64,000 bases of DNA, from the NCBI GenBank assembly GCA_050014015.1, contig JBEKEC010000006.1, forward strand, positions 1 through 64,000. Reading direction: 5' to 3'. The stretch is from PALSA-1353 sp050014015 (lineage in GTDB: Bacteria > Planctomycetota > Phycisphaerae > Tepidisphaerales > Tepidisphaeraceae). Made by a program: the position numbers and the translations under genes. Each line of letters opens with the position of its first letter. Positions within the stretch are counted from its first letter, which is position 1. This document shows positions 18,676 to 26,935 of this stretch, one piece after another. The notes under the pieces were generated by a model, which searched no databases, was not told the DNA's origin, and saw nothing but the letters and a program-made list of their open reading frames with translations.

Positions 18676-19368
18676 CTATGCTCCTCTCCAATCAAGGTTT
18701 TCCAATTGGCCTAACCATTGGTCAACGTGGGGGCATTTGGCACGAATCGCTGCCAAACCAATAAACTCGGCAATGTCCGGCCCTGCGGACACTTTGAGAC
18801 CTTCGTAAGCCCGAAGCACACTGATGATTTGTTTGGATGGAGCTGTCTCAACTCCGTCGTCGATGTGTTCAACGCTAGGGAAGGACGCCGCAATTTGTTT
18901 CAATGACTCGATTGCCAAATCGCAGCCATCGAAAGAAATGCGGAATGCATCGGGATCACTGAACAACATCGTCTCAAATTCGTGAAGCTGGAGGTAAGGG
19001 GTAAAGCGGACGTCGTTGATATCTGCGCCAAACGCCGCCTCAAGAGCCACGGCGTATGCGGAAGGGTTTCCGGGGTCACGGACGCAGTTCGTTTTGCCGG
19101 GAAAATCCGCCGGTAGACCGTAGAGATCTACTAAAGACGTGAAGAAGACGGCGGCTTCATGCCTGTTCTTCAAAGTGTTTTGTATATCTCGTTTCAGAGG
19201 CAGATACGCGCGGATACCGCCACGACTAACCACTCCGCGGCTTTTGCTATTGGCTACCCTAATTGTGTGTATGCGGCCGTTGCCCTGCGGGAATAGATGC
19301 GGTGCGAGTACCTGATTACAGAAGCCTTGCTCGGTGGGGCCCTCGCAAAAAACATATAATTCTCTCAT
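18676..19368 (-). CDS. DUF4276 family protein (TOPRIM-like), partner of AAA ATPase
   Basis: ATG 19368 is chosen because it overlaps the upstream ATPase stop as ATGA and begins the conserved core (MRELYVFCEGPTEQ). The protein has 230 residues. Conserved family features are E9 in CEGPTEQGF, D81 in VDLYGLPADFPG and LHEFETMLFSDP near 130. The Glu and Asp positions fit a TOPRIM-like metal-binding fold. In other genomes DUF4276 proteins are typically paired with AAA_21 ATPases in what look like anti-phage or toxin-type modules. Nuclease activity here is inferred, not shown. Confidence 0.82.
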   Translation of the reverse strand: MRELYVFCEGPTEQGFCNQVLAPHLFPQGNGRIHTIRVANSKSRGVVSRGGIRAYLPLKRDIQNTLKNRHEAAVFFTSLVDLYGLPADFPGKTNCVRDPGNPSAYAVALEAAFGADINDVRFTPYLQLHEFETMLFSDPDAFRISFDGCDLAIESLKQIAASFPSVEHIDDGVETAPSKQIISVLRAYEGLKVSAGPDIAEFIGLAAIRAKCPHVDQWLGQLENLDWRGA

Positions 19369-20489
19369 TGGAGAGGGCTCCCGCCGAGGATGTTCTTCTC
19401 CCAGAGCTCGCCAATACTGTAATCCACAAGCCACTCCTTGAGATGCTCGGCATTCAAACGCCGCAGGTCCGAGCTTCCCGCAGTTGCCTCCACCACTACG
19501 ATTTCCGAGGGTTCGAATTGCCCAAGAAAAGTCAGCGACTGTGTGGCGACAATTACTTGGGACTTAACGGATGCCGCCCGAATCAAACCCGCAATGATCT
19601 CGATGGCGTGTGGATGCAGCCCCAACTCAGGCTCATCCAGGATGATCACATCAGGCAAGTCGGCATCGGGTTGTAGAAAGAGCGTGATGATCGCCATCGC
19701 GCGAAGAGTGCCATCGGAAACCTGGTGCGGCCCGAACAGATAATCTTGTCCTGCCTTTCGCCAATTTAATTGGATGTCCCTCGGATTGACTCGATCAGGC
19801 TCGAGGTCGAAATCCGCAAAATCGGGCATGACCTTTTTGATTGTTGATACAATTCGGCGATAAACCGGTTCATCCTTTTGGCGGTAGGAATACAATAAAG
19901 CGGCCAGGTTCCCGGCGTCCGGCATCAGCCAGCGGTTGTCCCCGACGTACCCAAACTGGCGAACCCGCGCCGTTGGCGAAGTATCGTGAAAGTGATATAC
20001 CCTACAGTTGTTTAGGATGTGCCGAAAAACCTTGGCCGCGCTATTGCCTTGCGCCGCCAAGTCTTCTATCCGAGTTTCCTGGTGACCCGCCCCAAGCGAT
20101 TGCCTATTTAATGTTTGCCAGTCCTCTTTCTTGTATTCCAGCACTTCATCCGCGAAAACGAGAGAATCATTTGCCGCGTGAAACAGTCGCATGCGATAGA
20201 CGTCGACCATGTTCTCACCGGCCAAATTCTCGCCTTCAAATTCGAGCGTCGATTCTAATTGCGGAGTGACCTTGGGCCCAAAGTGCAATATCGACTGAGC
20301 ACGCCCGCTCATTGCCACGAACTGTTGTAGCCGGCCGGCCATCATCTCATTCAGCATCTTGAAGAACGATACAAAGTTGCTTTTGCCAGCGCCGTTCGCG
20401 CCGATCAGTATGTTCAGCGGGCACAGATCGAAATCGACGTCTTTAATCGATCGATAACCCTTGATCGAAACTTTCTTGAGGAACGCCAT
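19365..20489 (-). CDS. AAA_21/OLD-like ATPase
   Basis: ATG 20489 is chosen because the fold starts there (MAFLKKVSIKGYRSIKDVDF) and a GGGAG ribosome-binding site precedes it by about 9 nt. The 374-residue protein has Walker A at 30-37 (GANGAGKS), an ABC-signature-like SDGTLR near 258, Walker B at 281-286 (VIILDE) followed by PELGLHP, and a switch region VATQS at 315-319 where Gln replaces the usual His. This is an SMC/ABC-type ATPase of the AAA_21 group. Its stop overlaps the DUF4276 start by 4 nt. Together they form a two-gene module with the same ATPase-plus-TOPRIM logic as OLD or PARIS systems. Confidence 0.9.
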   Translation of the reverse strand: MAFLKKVSIKGYRSIKDVDFDLCPLNILIGANGAGKSNFVSFFKMLNEMMAGRLQQFVAMSGRAQSILHFGPKVTPQLESTLEFEGENLAGENMVDVYRMRLFHAANDSLVFADEVLEYKKEDWQTLNRQSLGAGHQETRIEDLAAQGNSAAKVFRHILNNCRVYHFHDTSPTARVRQFGYVGDNRWLMPDAGNLAALLYSYRQKDEPVYRRIVSTIKKVMPDFADFDLEPDRVNPRDIQLNWRKAGQDYLFGPHQVSDGTLRAMAIITLFLQPDADLPDVIILDEPELGLHPHAIEIIAGLIRAASVKSQVIVATQSLTFLGQFEPSEIVVVEATAGSSDLRRLNAEHLKEWLVDYSIGELWEKNILGGSPLQ

Positions 20490-20592
20490 TGTTACAGCTC
20501 CCTCCCCCTCTCGGGTATTTTGCAAGTTCAGTTTCAAAGGGGCCGGAAATCGGAACGGATTATTTCGGTTCGCGGCGACCCTAATCCAATCT

Positions 20593-21021
20593 TCAGTCCA
20601 GCTTTTCCGGCTCCAGCCGTATATTCTTCTCACCCGCCGCTTTTTTCTCGCGGTACTTTTTCACCCAGGTCTCGAAGCTCTTGCCCGCCGCGGTGTCCCG
20701 GCCCGTGAAAACCAGCCGGGCGATGTCGGCGTACGACACGCAGATCTTCTTGTCGCCGTCCTTGGGAAACAGCCGGACGAAACAATCGGCTAAAGATTTT
20801 GCGCTGTCCCGTCGGTCGAACACGTATCCCTCGACGCTGCTCCCGTCCTTGCGCGTGATCGTCACGTCCCCGCGATAGTCGAACGCTTTTTCCAGGGCGG
20901 CCCGGATTTCATCCTCGGTGGCCAGCGACGGAATCTGCCCTTCAAGGTTCTCGTGCGAGAAGCCCGGAACGGTTTCCGCGTCGTCCGCGTTGAAGGGATG
21001 GGATTTGGTTTCCTGCGGCAT
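20593..21021 (-). CDS. Conserved hypothetical protein downstream of hpnH
   Basis: This soluble 142-residue protein is of unknown function. Visible segments are an acidic N-terminus (NADDAETVPGF), a central part ITRKDGSSVEGYVFDRRD that looks like a small beta barrel, CVSYADIARLVFTGRDTA, and a Lys-rich C-terminus. No signal peptide or membrane segment is present. It lies 147 nt downstream of hpnH on the same strand, with a word-repeat hairpin between them, and about 100 nt upstream of the ATPase start. The KDG...GYVFDR...ISYADIA pattern suggests a regulatory SH3/Sm-like fold. A role in hopanoid metabolism is only suggested by position. Confidence 0.65.
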   Translation of the reverse strand: MPQETKSHPFNADDAETVPGFSHENLEGQIPSLATEDEIRAALEKAFDYRGDVTITRKDGSSVEGYVFDRRDSAKSLADCFVRLFPKDGDKKICVSYADIARLVFTGRDTAAGKSFETWVKKYREKKAAGEKNIRLEPEKLD

Positions 21022-21026
21022 CGCGT

Positions 21027-21165
21027 CAAACCCGAAACTCGAAATTCGAATGACGAATCAAATTCGAAATTCAAAACTCGAAATTCGAAACAAGAACCAA
21101 TATCGTTTTGTCATTCGAATTTCGAATTTGTCCCGGCGCGCCGGGATTCGAATTTTGAATTTTCC
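21027..21165. repeat. Word-repeat inverted element, family 1 (copy 1)
   Basis: The left half iterates GAAACTCGAAATTCGAATGA and the right half carries the reverse complement words (GTCATTCGAATTTCGAATT). The centre is AACAAGAACCAATATCG. It separates hpnH from the downstream hypothetical gene. The same word family recurs at 28804, 29577, 40241 and 40903. Confidence 0.8.
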
Positions 21166-21167
21166 CC

Positions 21168-22292
21168 TCACACCCTCTCCATCTCCCGCTTAGAACTCTT
21201 CACCGTCAGCGGCACAATCTGTTCGCTCGCCGCGGGGAACGGCTGCTTGAGCATCTCCCCGGCCTGTTCATCCGCATACGCGCCGCCGAACAAACTCGCC
21301 TTGGCCGCGCGGAAGATGCCCGCGATGGACCCGAACGTGTCGTCCACCGCGCTGGCTTCGTAGCCGCTGTGGACCATGCAGTTGGCGCACTTGCGGTTGC
21401 CGCTTTCCGTGCCGTAGCGCTCCCACCCGGTGGTTTCGATCAGTTCCCGGAACGTGTCGCAATATCCGTCCTGCAGGAGATAGCAGGGCTTTTGCCAGCC
21501 GAAGACGTTGTACGTCGGCATTCCCCAGGGCGTGCACGGGTAATGCCGCCGGCCCATGAGGAATTCCAGGAACAGCGGGCTTTGGTTGAATTTCCAGCGT
21601 GTTTCGCGGTTGCTGAGGATGGCCCGGAAGAGCTTGCGCGTTCGCGCCCGGCCGAGGAAATGACTCTGGTCCGGGGCCTTGTCGTAGCTGTAGCCGGGCG
21701 AGAGCATCATCCCTTCCACGCCCAGGTCCATCATTTCACCGAAGAACGCCCGGACGCTGGTGGGATCCGCCCCGTCGAAGAGCGTCGTGTTCGTGGTCAC
21801 GCGGAAACCGCGCTTGACGGCTTGGCGGATGCCCTCGATGGCGATGTCAAAACCGCCGTCGCGGCAAACGGAAAAATCGTGGTGCTCGCGCTGGCCGTCC
21901 ATGTGAACGCTGAAGGTGAGGTACTTGCTCGGCTTGAACAACTCGAGCTTCTGCTTCAGCAGCAGCGCGTTGGTGCACAGATAGATGTATTTTTTGCGCT
22001 GGACCAATCCGGCGACGATCTGGTCGATCTGCGGATGCAGCAGCGGCTCACCGCCGGGAATACTGACCATGGGCGCTCCACATTCCTCCACCGCCTTGAA
22101 GCACTGTTCGGGAGTCAAATTCTTCTTCAGAACGTGCGCCGGGTATTGAATCTTGCCGCACCCCGCGCACGCCAGGTTGCAGCGAAACAGCGGTTCCAGC
22201 ATCAGAACCAGCGGATACCGCTTTCGCCCCGACAGTTTTTGCCGCAGCACGTAGCTTGCCACCGTCCACATCTGAGAAACTGGTACACCCAT
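21168..22292 (-). CDS. hpnH: Adenosylhopane synthase, radical SAM protein HpnH
   Basis: HpnH joins hopene to the 5'-deoxyadenosyl radical, giving adenosylhopane. The radical-SAM cluster is C38, C42 and C45 in CNLACAGCGK. The body (SIPGGEPLLHPQID, CTNALLL, FSVHMDGQREHHD) and a Cys-rich C-terminal segment (CANCMVHSGYEASA) match the HpnH family. Start MGVPVSQMW at 22292 is chosen over a 20-residue upstream extension because family members begin with this segment; no strong ribosome-binding site is visible. Length is 374 residues. It is divergent from hpnG with 48 nt between the starts, so a short bidirectional promoter is likely. Confidence 0.93.
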   Translation of the reverse strand: MGVPVSQMWTVASYVLRQKLSGRKRYPLVLMLEPLFRCNLACAGCGKIQYPAHVLKKNLTPEQCFKAVEECGAPMVSIPGGEPLLHPQIDQIVAGLVQRKKYIYLCTNALLLKQKLELFKPSKYLTFSVHMDGQREHHDFSVCRDGGFDIAIEGIRQAVKRGFRVTTNTTLFDGADPTSVRAFFGEMMDLGVEGMMLSPGYSYDKAPDQSHFLGRARTRKLFRAILSNRETRWKFNQSPLFLEFLMGRRHYPCTPWGMPTYNVFGWQKPCYLLQDGYCDTFRELIETTGWERYGTESGNRKCANCMVHSGYEASAVDDTFGSIAGIFRAAKASLFGGAYADEQAGEMLKQPFPAASEQIVPLTVKSSKREMERV

Positions 22293-22340
22293 AACGCTTG
22301 CGAAGCATAACCGGAGGAGGCATTTGGTTACAATGCCCGC

Positions 22341-22961
22341 GTGAGCCGACACAACTGGTTAATCCTGACGGCCTTAGCGATGGAGGCCAAGGCCATCACG
22401 GCTGAGCTTGGTGAGATGATGGCGTTGCAGCAGGTTTCTTTACAAGTGATCGGGATTCGCGCAAAGAAATTGAACCGCGATCTGCTGGCGGGATCGAGCG
22501 GGATCATTCTGGCGGGCTTGGCCGGCGCATTGGACCCCGCCCTGGCAGTTGGCGACATCGTCGTCGATTCGGCTTCTTCCCCCCTTCCCCTCTGTCACTT
22601 TCCCCGCGGAAAGTTCTACGCAACCGACCACTTGGCCGCCACGGCAGCCGAGAAGCATCGCCTCTTCCGCGAAACCGGCTGCGCAGCCGTGGACATGGAG
22701 AGCGACATCGTGCGGGCAATGGCGGAATCATTGACCCTGCCCATGCTCCACGTTCGCGCCATCAGTGATGCCGCCGACGAGGCCCTTCCCGAGCGAATGA
22801 TGGATTGGATTGATCACGTCGGCCGGCTGCGGACCCCAAAAGTCCTCGCGGATTTGGCGCTTCATCCCCACCAGATTCCCGCGATGATCCGTCTGGGAAA
22901 AAATTCCCGCTTGGCCCTGCGGCGGCTGACGCAGGCCGTCGGCGTTATTCTGGGTACGTGA
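22341..22961 (+). CDS. hpnG: Adenosylhopane nucleosidase (phosphorylase family), HpnG
   Basis: HpnG removes adenine from adenosylhopane to give ribosylhopane. This 206-residue protein has the nucleoside phosphorylase/MTAN fold: the core GIILAGLAGALDP, M119-E120 in AAVDMESDIV and the catalytic-type D143 in VRAISDAADE. Start GTG 22341 is supported by GGAGGAGG about 20-26 nt upstream and by the absence of an in-frame ATG before residue 14. It is slightly shorter than typical HpnG. Its position beside hpnH makes the assignment strong. Confidence 0.85.
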   Translation: MSRHNWLILTALAMEAKAITAELGEMMALQQVSLQVIGIRAKKLNRDLLAGSSGIILAGLAGALDPALAVGDIVVDSASSPLPLCHFPRGKFYATDHLAATAAEKHRLFRETGCAAVDMESDIVRAMAESLTLPMLHVRAISDAADEALPERMMDWIDHVGRLRTPKVLADLALHPHQIPAMIRLGKNSRLALRRLTQAVGVILGT

Positions 22962-22983
22962 CACATTCTGCAAGCCCTCTTCT

Positions 22984-23089
22984 TCCCCTCCCCTGGTACT
23001 CCGGGGGAGGGTCAGGGTGGGGGTTCGTTGGGTCAATCGATGTTCGACCCCCACCCCAACCCTCCCCCTGAGTACATGGGGAGGGGGAA
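22984..23089. repeat. Word-repeat inverted element, family 7 (GGTACTCCGGGGGAGGG)
   Basis: The left arm CCCCTCCCCTGGTACTCCGG, then GGGAGGGTCAGGGTGGGGG, is matched by a right arm CCCCCACCCCAACCCTCCCC and AGTACATGGGGAGGGGG around the centre TTGGGTCAATCGATGTT. A truncated copy is at 31353-31395. It lies between hpnG and hemL and could act as a strong transcript-end hairpin. Confidence 0.8.
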
Positions 23090-23193
23090 ATTCCCTGCCC
23101 CATGTGTCACGCGCCCCGCCATTCTTCAACAGTGACATTGCGGCTGGCCGCACCGATTCCTAAGATTGCGGATCAAATTGGGAAACAAAACCC

Positions 23194-24546
23194 ATGTCCA
23201 CCCAACCCGAACGCTCCCTGGCCGGTTCGCAAAACGCCTTTGAAGAAGCATGCCGGCTGATGCCCGGCGGGGTGTCGTCGCCGGTGCGAGCTTTCAAAGC
23301 CGTCGGTGGAACGCCCATCTTCATCAAGGAGGGCCAGGGCTGCCTCGTCAAGGACGTGGATGGGAATTCCTATATTGATTACGTCGCCAGCTATGGTCCG
23401 CTGATCGTCGGTCACGCCCATGAGCGCGTCGTCGCCAGCCTGGCCAAGGCCATCGGCCATGGAACCAGCTTTGGCGCTCCGACCGAATTGGAAACCCGCC
23501 TTGCCGCCGAGATCGTCGCCGCCATGCCGTCCATCGAGATGGTGCGCTTCGTGAATAGCGGCACGGAAGCGGTGATGAGCGCGATCCGCCTGGCCCGCGC
23601 CGCCACCGGCCGCGACAAAATCGTCAAGTGCATCGGCTGTTATCACGGACATGCCGATTCGTTGCTCGTGCAGGCCGGCAGCGGCGCGCTGACCTTGGGC
23701 GTGCCCAGCAGCCCGGGAGTTCCCAAGTCGATCACCGAAAATACCCTGCTTGCTCCTTACAACGATTTGGATGCGGCCGACAAACTCTTTTCCCAACACG
23801 GTCAAGAACTGGCCTGCTTCGTGGTCGAGCCGGTGGCGGGAAACATGGGCGTCGTTCCCCCGGCCGCGGGATATCTGCTCGGATTGCGCGAGCTTTGCAC
23901 CAAACACGGCGCCCTGCTTTTGTTCGATGAAGTCATGACCGGATTTCGCGTCGCCCTCGGCGGAGCGCAGCAGATTTGCAACGTCAAACCCGACCTGACT
24001 TGTCTGGGCAAAGTGATCGGCGGTGGATTGCCGGTCGGCGCCTACGGCGGACGACGCGACCTCATGCAGCAAATCAGCCCCTCCGGCCCCGTCTATCAGG
24101 CCGGCACCCTCAGCGGAAATCCCCTGGCCATGAGCGCCGGATTGGCCACGCTGGAAATCCTCAAGGAGCCGGGCGCTTACGAAACCCTCGAACAACGCGG
24201 CGCCGCCTTTGAGGCCGGCCTGAAAGACGCCGCTCAGTCCGCCGGCGTGCCGCTGGTGGTCAATCGCGTCGGATCCATGCTCACCCCATTCTTCGTCAAA
24301 ACTGGCGATCACGTGGAGGCGAAGCCTTCCACCGTCGCCAATTTCGACCAGGCCCTCGCCTGCGACACCGCCGCATACGCCAAATTCTTTCACGCCATGC
24401 TCAACCAGGGCGTCTTCCTGGCCCCCAGTCAGTTCGAGGCCATGTTCATCGGTCTGGCCCACGGCCAGCAGCACATCGCCCAAACCATCGCCGCCGCCAA
24501 AAAGGCGATGAAGACCATCCAGGCGCCGCGTCCCAGAAAAAAATGA
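23194..24546 (+). CDS. hemL: Glutamate-1-semialdehyde 2,1-aminomutase
   Basis: HemL converts glutamate-1-semialdehyde to 5-aminolevulinate in the C5 heme pathway and uses PLP. This 450-residue protein has the PLP lysine K273 in CLGKVIGGGLPVGAYGG, NSGTEAVMSAIRLARA for substrate phosphate binding, and the family start SLAGSQNAFEEACRLMPGGVSSPVRAF. Length matches the E. coli enzyme (426) with a small N-terminal extension. A small ORF begins inside its stop (ATGA at 24543). Confidence 0.96.
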   Translation: MSTQPERSLAGSQNAFEEACRLMPGGVSSPVRAFKAVGGTPIFIKEGQGCLVKDVDGNSYIDYVASYGPLIVGHAHERVVASLAKAIGHGTSFGAPTELETRLAAEIVAAMPSIEMVRFVNSGTEAVMSAIRLARAATGRDKIVKCIGCYHGHADSLLVQAGSGALTLGVPSSPGVPKSITENTLLAPYNDLDAADKLFSQHGQELACFVVEPVAGNMGVVPPAAGYLLGLRELCTKHGALLLFDEVMTGFRVALGGAQQICNVKPDLTCLGKVIGGGLPVGAYGGRRDLMQQISPSGPVYQAGTLSGNPLAMSAGLATLEILKEPGAYETLEQRGAAFEAGLKDAAQSAGVPLVVNRVGSMLTPFFVKTGDHVEAKPSTVANFDQALACDTAAYAKFFHAMLNQGVFLAPSQFEAMFIGLAHGQQHIAQTIAAAKKAMKTIQAPRPRKK

Positions 24547-24695
24547 GCGGCCGAGAAAAGCATCGACGAAAGCCCGCTGACATGACGCAGCGGTCCAAAG
24601 TTCGCCGAGCCGCGCGGGCCTTGCGAAACTTCCCGCGCACGCCGCTTCCCAAGGGGGTGAGCATTCGAAGTCTCATCGAGAAGGGCCGGCGTTGA
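24543..24695 (+). CDS. Possible antitoxin remnant (VapB-like tail)
   Basis: ATG 24543 overlaps the hemL stop as ATGA. The 50-residue product is very basic and ends KGVSIRSLIEKGRR, which looks like the C-terminal tail of antitoxins that pair with PIN toxins. The DNA-binding N-terminal half expected of a full antitoxin is missing. The following PIN-like fragment starts within its stop codon, the overlap expected of a toxin-antitoxin operon. Confidence 0.4.
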   Translation: MSGREKHRRKPADMTQRSKVRRAARALRNFPRTPLPKGVSIRSLIEKGRR

Positions 24696-24790
24696 GCATC
24701 ATCGCCGACATTCCCGATGCGCTCGCATGGTTCTTCGAAGCACAAGCTGGCGCGATGATACGATTCGACGCATGTCGAGTTGGCTCTTAG
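24692..24790 (+). pseudogene. Truncated PIN-domain (VapC-like) toxin fragment
   Basis: The frame starting at TTG 24692 reads LSIIADIPDALAWFFEAQAG and then stops at 24788. VapC toxins begin with a hydrophobic strand, a catalytic Asp and a segment like ALAWFFEDEA. Only about 32 codons remain, so no functional toxin is made. Assignment is by short motif similarity and is tentative. Confidence 0.4.
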
Positions 24791-24823
24791 TAGCCCTTGG
24801 CCGGTTGTGTAGGGATGCGATCT

Positions 24824-24984
24824 TTCAGATGCGCGTGAACCAATTCGTTAGGCTCGGTGCCTTGAACTTCATGCAATACAACTACTGCCGGATTCACCAG
24901 ACGTCGCGGGTAACACCAGCGATGGCAGCGGGTCTTTCCAAGACTGTCTGGGAGATAGAAGGTTTATTGAAGCTGATCGACTGA
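24824..24984 (+). pseudogene. Transposase C-terminal remnant
   Basis: The frame ending at TGA 24984 reads NFMQYNYCRIHQTSRVTPAM followed by AAGLSKTVWEIEGLL. This is the C-terminal tail pattern (YN..RIHxTxRVTPAMxAG) of DDE-type transposases found in IS1-like and related elements. The rest of the transposase is missing, no terminal inverted repeats are visible, and the next gene starts 21 nt later. It probably marks an old insertion that also damaged the adjacent toxin-antitoxin pair. Confidence 0.7.
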
Positions 24985-25005
24985 GGCGCGGTACAATCTG
25001 CTGCA

Positions 25006-25542
25006 ATGAAGCGATTTAACCGATGGCTTTTTCGCGGATTGGGTGGATTCTCCCTGATTCTTTGCATCGTTATCATTGGGTTCTGCATCAGAAGCCATTG
25101 GGCCACGGATTCTGCCATCGTTTGGGGCAATCCGTACGCTGGAGGAAAAGTCGATGAAGGATGCACCGTTAAAATTGTCTCTTTTCAAGGGAGCATCGAG
25201 ATTATTCAGGCGTATGTGGTATGGGTAAGGAGTGCTTACTTGAATGATCCGCTGCCGGACCAATCACGATCCTTTGGATTTCCTGGATTCCATTGGCAAA
25301 CGTCTTGGTTTAGCCCGTCATTGCTAGAATATCCTGGCAAATATGATGGGACGACACGAACACTCTATATGAGCGATTGGTTGCTAATGCCTATCACTGC
25401 GATCTTGCCGACTGTTTGCCTGTTACGATGGCTCAAACGCAATCGTTATACCCCGGACCGCTGTCAGAATTGCGGCTACGATCTCCGCGCCACGCCAGAC
25501 CGCTGCCCGGAATGCGGAAAAATCGTCGAAAAAGTCATTTGA
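25006..25542 (+). CDS. Membrane protein with C-terminal CGYDLRATPDRCPECG zinc ribbon
   Basis: This 178-residue protein has an N-terminal membrane helix (LGGFSLILCIVIIGFCI), a periplasmic or loop region of about 90 residues, a second helix (LLMPITAILPTVCLLRWL) and a C-terminal zinc ribbon with Cys pairs in CQNCGYDLRATPDRCPECG. The same ribbon ends the protein at 59197-59688 on the other strand, so it defines a family in this genome. Function is unknown. It is slightly less GC-rich than its neighbours. Confidence 0.7.
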   Translation: MKRFNRWLFRGLGGFSLILCIVIIGFCIRSHWATDSAIVWGNPYAGGKVDEGCTVKIVSFQGSIEIIQAYVVWVRSAYLNDPLPDQSRSFGFPGFHWQTSWFSPSLLEYPGKYDGTTRTLYMSDWLLMPITAILPTVCLLRWLKRNRYTPDRCQNCGYDLRATPDRCPECGKIVEKVI

Positions 25543-25810
25543 TTTCAAACTGACCCACTACCGAAAATTCCTTTTTCTTGCAACCCGCCGCGCCTTTTGG
25601 CACAATTCCGTACCGAATTGCGGTAGTTTTAGATAGATTCGCTTTTCACGACAAGGCTGCGGAATAAGCCGATGTACAAGACGACCACCAAACCGACGCG
25701 AGCGAAGTAACGGTCCCCTTCAGCCAGGACTGTTCCGCTCCCGTGGTTTTTGGCGGTTTGCTCGTAAAATCGGCTGGTGTTCCGTGGCTGATTTTGTTTT
25801 GGAGAACGTC

Positions 25811-26821
25811 ATGGCGGTAAACGTGGCAATCGTCGGCGCAACCGGGGCGGTGGGACAGGAATTCCTGACCGTCCTGGCCGAACGGAAATTTCCCATCAAA
25901 AATCTCCTCCTGCTGGCCAGCGCTCGCAGCGCGGGCAAGCAATTGGAGTTTGCGGGCAAGACGTACGCGGTTCAGGAGTTGACTAAGGACAGTTTCAAGG
26001 ACGTGAACATCGCGTTTTTCTCGGCCGGCGGAAACATCAGCCGGGAATTCGCCCCAGCGGCGGTGGCGGCCGGGGCCGTCGTGGTGGACAACACCTCCGC
26101 CTTCCGCATGAAGCAGGGCGTGCCGCTGGTCGTGCCGGAGGTCAATCCCGAGCAGATCGCCAAGCACAACGGCCTGATCGCCAATCCCAATTGCAGCACG
26201 ATCATCATGAACGTGCCCGTCTGGCCCTTGCATCGCGCCAATCGCGTCCGGCGGATCATCGTCAGCACCTACCAGGCCGTGAGCGGCGCCGGGGCGGCGG
26301 GATTGCGCGAGTTGGAGCAGCAGATCAAGGCCTACGCCGGCGGCGCCGCCATCGAGCGGCATTTGTTTCCCCACCAGATCGTCCACAACCTCTTCAGCCA
26401 TAACACCAAAATCGCCGAGAACGGCTATAACGAAGAGGAGAACAAGATGGTGAACGAGACGCGGAAGATTTTCGGCGATCCGCGGATCATGGTGTCGGCG
26501 ACCTGCGTTCGCGTGCCGATCCCGCGCGCCCACAGCGAGTCGATCAACCTGGAATTCGACCGCCCCATCACTCCGGACCAGGTCCGGCAAATTCTTTCGC
26601 ACGCTCCGGGGGTGAAGATCGTGGACGACCGGGAGAAAAATTATTTCCCCATGCCGATGGACGCCAGCGGGCAGGACGACGTTCTGGTCGGCCGCATCCG
26701 CCAGGACATCAGCCGCGACGACGGCCGGGGAATCGAGTTGTTCGTCAGCGGCGACCAGGTCCGCAAAGGCGCCGCCACCAACGCGGTGCAGATAGCGGAG
26801 AAATTAGTGGCAAGTAGTTAG
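25811..26821 (+). CDS. asd: Aspartate-semialdehyde dehydrogenase
   Basis: This enzyme reduces aspartyl phosphate to aspartate semialdehyde for Lys, Thr, Met and diaminopimelate synthesis. ATG 25811 is chosen because GGAG lies six nt upstream and NAD(P)-binding begins at once (VAIVGATGAVGQEF). The catalytic Cys is C128 in IANPNCSTIIM, and VPIPRAHSESINLEF supplies the active-site Arg/His. Length is 336 residues, typical for the family. Confidence 0.96.
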   Translation: MAVNVAIVGATGAVGQEFLTVLAERKFPIKNLLLLASARSAGKQLEFAGKTYAVQELTKDSFKDVNIAFFSAGGNISREFAPAAVAAGAVVVDNTSAFRMKQGVPLVVPEVNPEQIAKHNGLIANPNCSTIIMNVPVWPLHRANRVRRIIVSTYQAVSGAGAAGLRELEQQIKAYAGGAAIERHLFPHQIVHNLFSHNTKIAENGYNEEENKMVNETRKIFGDPRIMVSATCVRVPIPRAHSESINLEFDRPITPDQVRQILSHAPGVKIVDDREKNYFPMPMDASGQDDVLVGRIRQDISRDDGRGIELFVSGDQVRKGAATNAVQIAEKLVASS

Positions 26822-26935
26822 CGGCAAGTTGCCGGCGGCAAAACGTGACGCGCAACTGGTAACTCATTGCCAATGGAGTTGATCGGACGAATCTTCCCTC
26901 GACGGGTTATTTCGGGGCGGATAAGCTATCTATTG

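Noticed and set aside
24446..24745. A 99-residue minus-strand ORF over the hemL end
   Set aside because: It overlaps hemL coding sequence and has no domain; the plus-strand toxin-antitoxin reading explains the region better.
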